Shown here: positions 60,339 to 64,000 of the stretch, piece after piece
Layout: every line of letters starts with the position of its first letter
Numbering within the stretch: the first letter of the stretch is position 1
Source: Hespellia sp.
Lineage (GTDB): Bacteria > Bacillota > Clostridia > Lachnospirales > Lachnospiraceae
Length of the DNA: 64,000 nucleotides
Assembly: GCA_028689735.1 (NCBI GenBank)
Contig: JAQVCP010000012.1
Coordinates: 1 to 64,000 of the forward strand
Reading direction: 5' to 3'
Notes under the pieces: model-generated
What the model was told of the DNA's origin: nothing
Databases searched by the model: none
Seen by the model: the letters and a program-made list of their open reading frames with translations, nothing else
Made by a program: the position numbers and the translations under genes

Positions 60339-60896
60339 ATGAAACTAACGAAAGCAGCACCTGAGCAGTTTTCCACAATCAATACCATCTTCCAGGATTC
60401 TTTTCCACCAGAGGAACTTTTGCCTGTGGACAAGATGCAGCAGCTTCTGGAAAACGGTACCCTGGAACTGCTTGCAATCACGGATGCGGAGCATCACGGC
60501 AACATGGCGCTGGGCGGTATCATCGTCCTTACGCACACAAAGAAGACGCTCTGGTTTTTATTCGCAGTGGCAAAAGAATACCGGCTGCATGGTATCGGTC
60601 AGAAAATCATTGATCTGGTCAAAGAACGGTATGGCACCGATGGATTTTTTGGGGAGGTTGAGATTCCGGACAAAAATGCATCGGAAACAGACCTTCGTGT
60701 CCGCCGACGCAATTTCTATATCCGGAACGGCCTAAAACCCACCGGAATCCCCATTACCATGAACGGCATCCCCCTGGAGCTCTTCACCTACCACTCTGAA
60801 ATCTCTGCCGGAGAATATTTAGATTTTTATCATGCTGTTTTTGGCGAAGAATATACCAAAAGAATCTTCAATATAGAAATTATAGAAACAGAATAA
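60339..60896 (+). CDS. GNAT family N-acetyltransferase
   Basis: An acetyl-CoA-dependent acetyltransferase of unknown substrate, 185 residues. The core is recognisable: LWFLFAVAKEYRLHGIGQKI (beta4 and the acetyl-CoA loop RxxGIG, with the first Gln/Arg replaced) and FYIRNGLKPTGIP. A C-terminal extension (about 140-185) is rich in aromatic and acidic residues. AGAGG lies eight bases upstream of the ATG. It is divergent from the B12 cluster and monocistronic. Confidence 0.82.
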   Translation: MKLTKAAPEQFSTINTIFQDSFPPEELLPVDKMQQLLENGTLELLAITDAEHHGNMALGGIIVLTHTKKTLWFLFAVAKEYRLHGIGQKIIDLVKERYGTDGFFGEVEIPDKNASETDLRVRRRNFYIRNGLKPTGIPITMNGIPLELFTYHSEISAGEYLDFYHAVFGEEYTKRIFNIEIIETE

Positions 60897-60959
60897 GTTC
60901 TTTTTTAATTTTTCTTTTTCCTTGTTCACCGCAAAGTTGCTTTTATCTGTTGCTTTGTC

Positions 60960-61015
60960 AGTGCAGTGTTTCACCGATATTCAGGCAGTGCCGACTACCA
61001 TTGAGACACTGTACT
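60960..61015. repeat. Inverted repeat between convergent genes
   Basis: AGTGCAGTGTTTC and GAGACACTGTACT (11 of 13 positions pair) around a loop containing GGCAGTGCC. It overlaps the murI stop codon. There is no T-tract, so a weak bidirectional terminator is only possible. Confidence 0.4.
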
Positions 61016-61799
61016 ACCGTGGACAGGAAAGAAGTTTTTCCGACAATGCAATCATCTCGTCCTTCTCAAGACTATTCGTAATCGTAATGGTTCCCTTTTC
61101 CTTCCGGTCAGTCAACAGTCCAGCTCTTTGAAGAAGACGCCGGGTCTCCTTCGCAGTCCCCAGACCACCATCAAAAAGCATCACATCATATCCCATGGCT
61201 TTTACAATACTATCTTTTACAAACGGAAAATGTGTGCAGCCAAGTACGATGCTGTCCACATGACTGCCCTCTTCTTTATACGGTGCAAATATAGTATTTA
61301 GATAATCCAGAATATCCTGCTCTCTCTTCAGACCACCTTCTACATATTCCACGATATAAGGCGCCGGAAGCTTAATAATCTCCGCCTGACTGCTGTACTG
61401 TTCCATCAGATTCGCAAACTTCTTTTCTTTGAGCGTCATGGGAGTCGCCAGTACCAGAACCCTGCCCCCCACCTTACTAAGCACCGCGGGTTTCAGTGCC
61501 GGCTCAATTCCTACCACGATAGACTCCGGATAGGTCCGCCGCACCTTCCTGATTCCTACTGAAGTGGCTGTGTTACATGCAACAACAACCGCTTTCGCAC
61601 CACGGCTTAGAAAATAGGAAGCATGTTCCAGGGTCAATGCCTGCACCTCCTCCTTATCCTTGATTCCATAAGGTGCATTCTTTGAATCTCCTAAAAAAAT
61701 GTAATCCTCATTCGGCATCAATTTTACCAATTCTTTTAATACGCTGATTCCTCCGACCCCAGAGTCGAAGACAGCGATTGGGTCTTCTTTTCTGCTCAT
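61014..61799 (-). CDS. murI: Glutamate racemase
   Basis: It makes D-glutamate for peptidoglycan. 261 residues. Motifs: AVFDSGVGGISVLKEL, the first catalytic Cys in VVVACNTATSVGIRKV and the second in IVLGCTHFPFVKDSI, with GIEPALKPA between. AAGGAAC precedes the ATG. A minus-strand -10 TATACT lies at 61845-61850, about 45 bases upstream of the start. Confidence 0.95.
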   Translation of the reverse strand: MSRKEDPIAVFDSGVGGISVLKELVKLMPNEDYIFLGDSKNAPYGIKDKEEVQALTLEHASYFLSRGAKAVVVACNTATSVGIRKVRRTYPESIVVGIEPALKPAVLSKVGGRVLVLATPMTLKEKKFANLMEQYSSQAEIIKLPAPYIVEYVEGGLKREQDILDYLNTIFAPYKEEGSHVDSIVLGCTHFPFVKDSIVKAMGYDVMLFDGGLGTAKETRRLLQRAGLLTDRKEKGTITITNSLEKDEMIALSEKLLSCPR

Positions 61800-61866
61800 C
61801 TTACTGTTCCTTCGTTCTTAAATTTCATATATACTTATTTTTTTAGTATATCACAATCTTGTTCCC

Positions 61867-61895
61867 TTGAAAACAATACTTTCTTTTGCTAAAAT
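61867..61895 (+). promoter_or_regulatory. Promoter of the GatB/YqeY gene
   Basis: TTGAAA (61867-61872), 17 bases, TAAAAT (61890-61895). Confidence 0.6.
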
Positions 61896-61985
61896 AGAGA
61901 AGTTATAACATCCACATTTTATTTTTTAAGCAATGCTATGACATAAATCGTTTCATTTACCAGATATTATCAAGGAGGAATTATT

Positions 61986-62432
61986 ATGAGTAAAATTGAT
62001 GAAGTAAGAAGTGCTATGGTTGCAGCCATGAAGGCTGGTGAAAAAGAGAGAAAAGAAACACTATCCCTTCTTTTATCCGCACTAAAAAACAAAGCCATTG
62101 ATAAACGTGCAGATTTGACGGAAGAAGAGGAAGTAGAAGTCATCCTCAAAGAAGTCAAACAGACAAAGGAGACTCTGGAACTCACACCGTCTGACCGAAC
62201 GGATATCATTGATGAGTGTAAGAAGCGTATCACTGTTTTGGAAGAATACGCACCAAAAATGATGGATGAAGCTGAAATCAAATCCGTCATCTCCGGGGTA
62301 TTAACCGATCTGGGAATTGACGCTCCAACAGCAAAAGACAAAGGCAAGATTATGAAAGAGCTCATGCCAAAGGTAAAGGGAAAAGCCGATGGCAAAGTAG
62401 TAAATCAGCTAGTCTCCACCTTCTTCGCTTAA
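61986..62432 (+). CDS. GatB/YqeY domain protein
   Basis: A 148-residue helical protein of the YqeY family, homologous to the tail of GatB. Seen: MKAGEKERKETLSLLLSALK, the central KKRITVLEEYAPKMM, and the tRNA-contact-like tail GKIMKELMPKVKGKADGKVV ending NQLV. Such tails touch tRNA in the amidotransferase; free-standing members have unknown function. AAGGAGG precedes the ATG. Monocistronic, with its own promoter and a hairpin element 30 bases downstream. Confidence 0.9.
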   Translation: MSKIDEVRSAMVAAMKAGEKERKETLSLLLSALKNKAIDKRADLTEEEEVEVILKEVKQTKETLELTPSDRTDIIDECKKRITVLEEYAPKMMDEAEIKSVISGVLTDLGIDAPTAKDKGKIMKELMPKVKGKADGKVVNQLVSTFFA

Positions 62433-62462
62433 GAAAGGCAAAACATATCTGTAAAAATCCAA

Positions 62463-62518
62463 GGGGCTGCCACATTAAGAATCAGTCATACACGACATGT
62501 TCTCAGCGTGGCAGCCCC
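62463..62518. repeat. Long hairpin element, copy B
   Basis: Perfect 11-bp inverted repeats GGGGCTGCCAC and GTGGCAGCCCC around 34 bases. The left part is homologous to the element at 37372-37458. It lies between convergent genes and probably also acts as a terminator. Confidence 0.7.
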
Positions 62519-62573
62519 GCTGTCTCCAAAACCAGCCTTTTTCTCTGTTCGTTCACAGGATGCAAATTTTATT

Positions 62574-63488
62574 CTAGTGTACGTATTTCTTCGCTGCCGT
62601 TTTTGAAAGCGCATATCGCTTGATAATCACCTCGATAATCCCCATTTCCGGAACATTAAGTTCTCTCAGGCTTTCCACCAAAACAGTAATTCCATGCTCT
62701 CTCTCTCGATTAATTCCCTGACTGATGCCCTTTTGCGTCATACGTTCTGCAAATTCACACATTGTAATCTCCTCTCCCTTCTCCACTGCCTTCATAATCT
62801 CATCCTCAATATCCTGATACCGCTTATCTCCGGTAAATACTTCCAACATCTTAAGTACTGCTTCCACATGCTGCAGCTTCCTCTTCGATGGTTGATAACC
62901 TTTTTTGTTCCTGTTTGCAAAAAAATCTGCAACTTCCCGAAAATCACTGGTTAATTCATCTCTTATCTTTTTAGGAATGTGAGCAACCTCAATCAGATGA
63001 AGCTTATAATTCTGTGCATATGCTGCAAATTCTGCATTTCCTTTGTCAAACAATTCTTTTAATTCTTTTGCTTTTGACCATCTCTTATCCCCGAAATACA
63101 ATACTGCCGTTATGATTGGATAGCGAACACTCCCTGTCTGAATCTGATTGCGATAAGCCGCATAATCGTATCCCATGACCCGAATCGCCATATCCTGATC
63201 CTGCGCTGTCTGGTTATCAATTCCGATCAGTGACATCGTCGTCCCCAGCTTCTGTACATACTTTGTTGTATCACGGCGCTGCTCCCTAAATGTCCTGCCA
63301 TTCTCTTCCTTGTAGATGGATTCCGTAGGCCCCTGAATTAAGTCTTCCGGACGAATCATTTCCTTCTTGAACAAAAGTACGTTAAATATATCCGCAAATA
63401 CATCCGGATAATCTTCCAGATACTTATTCGCATGATCTTTCGCATGATGCTCTCGCAGCGTCTGTTTCTCTTCTTTCGTTACTACCAT
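62574..63488 (-). CDS. Rpn/YhgA-like PD-(D/E)XK nuclease family protein
   Basis: About 304 residues. The N-terminal half (about 15-150) fits the recombination-promoting nuclease fold often annotated as a putative transposase: DVFADIFNVLLF, then RDTTKYVQKLGTTMSLIGID, DQDMAIRVMGYD and YPIITAVLYFGDKRW. The usual catalytic E-x-Q/K strand is not obvious, so activity is uncertain. The C-terminal part (about 210-300) is helical and includes AERMTQKGISQGINRERE, typical of the family. AAGGAGG lies five bases upstream of the ATG at 63488. It is not flanked by inverted repeats, so it is not itself an insertion sequence. Confidence 0.82.
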   Translation of the reverse strand: MVVTKEEKQTLREHHAKDHANKYLEDYPDVFADIFNVLLFKKEMIRPEDLIQGPTESIYKEENGRTFREQRRDTTKYVQKLGTTMSLIGIDNQTAQDQDMAIRVMGYDYAAYRNQIQTGSVRYPIITAVLYFGDKRWSKAKELKELFDKGNAEFAAYAQNYKLHLIEVAHIPKKIRDELTSDFREVADFFANRNKKGYQPSKRKLQHVEAVLKMLEVFTGDKRYQDIEDEIMKAVEKGEEITMCEFAERMTQKGISQGINREREHGITVLVESLRELNVPEMGIIEVIIKRYALSKTAAKKYVH

Positions 63489-63711
63489 GTAAACCTCCTT
63501 ATGCAATTTTTGTTCAGGAGGTCTCTGGCTCGAAAACTCCTGCCGTAAATGTGATTAAAAGCAAGAATTTTCCGAATATATAGTGTGTATAAACACGTAG
63601 AAGCCAATGCATGGCTAAGATGTAAATCGCTGAATGTGATCTACAATGAACTCTGCTTTGCAAATATCATATAATACCCAGGCTATATTTTCAAGTAGTA
63701 TTTCGTATTTT

Positions 63712-64000
63712 TCAGCCGGCAATAATCTTCACGTAAAATGTCCGGTTTCTCGGTCCATCAAATTCACAGAAATAAACATCCTGCCACATTCCAAACAGGA
63801 TTTCCCCATCCTGAAGAATCAGCGTCTGAGACGGTCCGACAACGGTAGTCTTCATATGTGCATGAGAATTCCCTTCTGCGTGCTGGTAGCCCTCGCACTG
63901 CGTTGGAAAGACTTTCTCAAATCCCATCAGTATATCGTGTACAACATCCGGGTCAGCATTCTCGTTGATTGTGAATCCTGCAGTTGTGTGTGGTGAAAAT
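63712..64000 (-). CDS. YjbQ/UPF0047 family protein, 5' end outside the window
   Basis: Only the C-terminal 95 residues are present, reading in frame from base 63999. They include HTTAGFTINENADPDVV, the His/Glu/His-rich QHAEGNSHAHMKTTVVG and GMWQDVYFCEFDGPRNR. These are the signature motifs of the YjbQ (secondary thiamine-phosphate synthase-like) family and contain its putative active-site His residues. The whole protein would be about 130-140 residues. The spacer 63489-63711 holds the GGAGG of the nuclease gene and no other recognised feature. Confidence 0.9.
   Translation of the reverse strand, partial: FSPHTTAGFTINENADPDVVHDILMGFEKVFPTQCEGYQHAEGNSHAHMKTTVVGPSQTLILQDGEILFGMWQDVYFCEFDGPRNRTFYVKIIAG

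Noticed and set aside
62574-63488. Insertion sequence
   Set aside because: The protein belongs to the Rpn nuclease family often labelled transposase, but no terminal inverted repeats or target duplications flank the gene.

Overview
The window looks like chromosomal DNA of a low-to-moderate-GC Gram-positive anaerobe of the Clostridia, most likely Lachnospiraceae. The evidence is the SCIFF peptide with its radical-SAM maturase, SpoVT, HemZ, proteins resembling the DUF5721 and DUF4358 families, a fused SecDF, a T-box ahead of ilvB and a THF riboswitch ahead of folT. Almost all genes lie on the minus strand. No phage, insertion sequence, rRNA or CRISPR array was seen.

Layout. 0.2-5.1 kb: an ABC export system (ATPase, large FtsX-type permease, secreted coiled-coil partner) behind a clear promoter with a palindromic operator. 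5.4-12 kb: a small Hpt-like protein, a YitT membrane protein, NudC, a D-2-hydroxyacid dehydrogenase (plus strand), a cation/proton antiporter and a divergent ClpX. 12.2-19.4 kb: ligA and an rRNA pseudouridine synthase downstream of an envelope O-acylation operon (SGNH hydrolase, DUF4358-like protein, MBOAT acyltransferase, DHHW/AlgX-like protein). 19.5-24.1 kb: a DUF5721-like gene, ilvE, and T-box-controlled ilvB-ilvN. 24.1-28.4 kb: a PqqD-like protein, a small membrane protein and a PepD dipeptidase, then an OPT oligopeptide transporter. 28.6-32.3 kb: a folate group (thyA, folA, a MarR regulator, folT under a THF riboswitch) with an orphan metal-binding lipoprotein. 32.3-37 kb: homoserine dehydrogenase and a 1010-residue c-di-GMP protein. 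37.2-37.9 kb: two tRNA-Gly genes flanking a LysR pseudogene.

38-53.5 kb is a core clostridial block: aspS, hisS, hemZ, an MBL-fold hydrolase, relA/spoT, apt, recJ, secDF, SCIFF maturase, SCIFF, a TIGR04086-like membrane protein and spoVT. 53.6-60.2 kb is a cobalamin-riboswitch-controlled cluster: an exported CbiK-type cobaltochelatase, a lipoprotein with a NEAT-like domain, a binding protein carrying a related domain, a FecCD permease and an ATPase with an extra C-terminal domain. I read it as a surface system that metallates or handles tetrapyrroles or corrinoids and imports them. 60.3-64 kb: a GNAT acetyltransferase, murI, a GatB/YqeY protein, an Rpn-type nuclease and a truncated YjbQ gene.

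Two features cross these regions. One is a roughly 35-bp palindromic repeat in at least nine intergenic spacers, always in the same orientation relative to local transcription. The other is a second hairpin element present in two homologous copies (37.4 and 62.5 kb).
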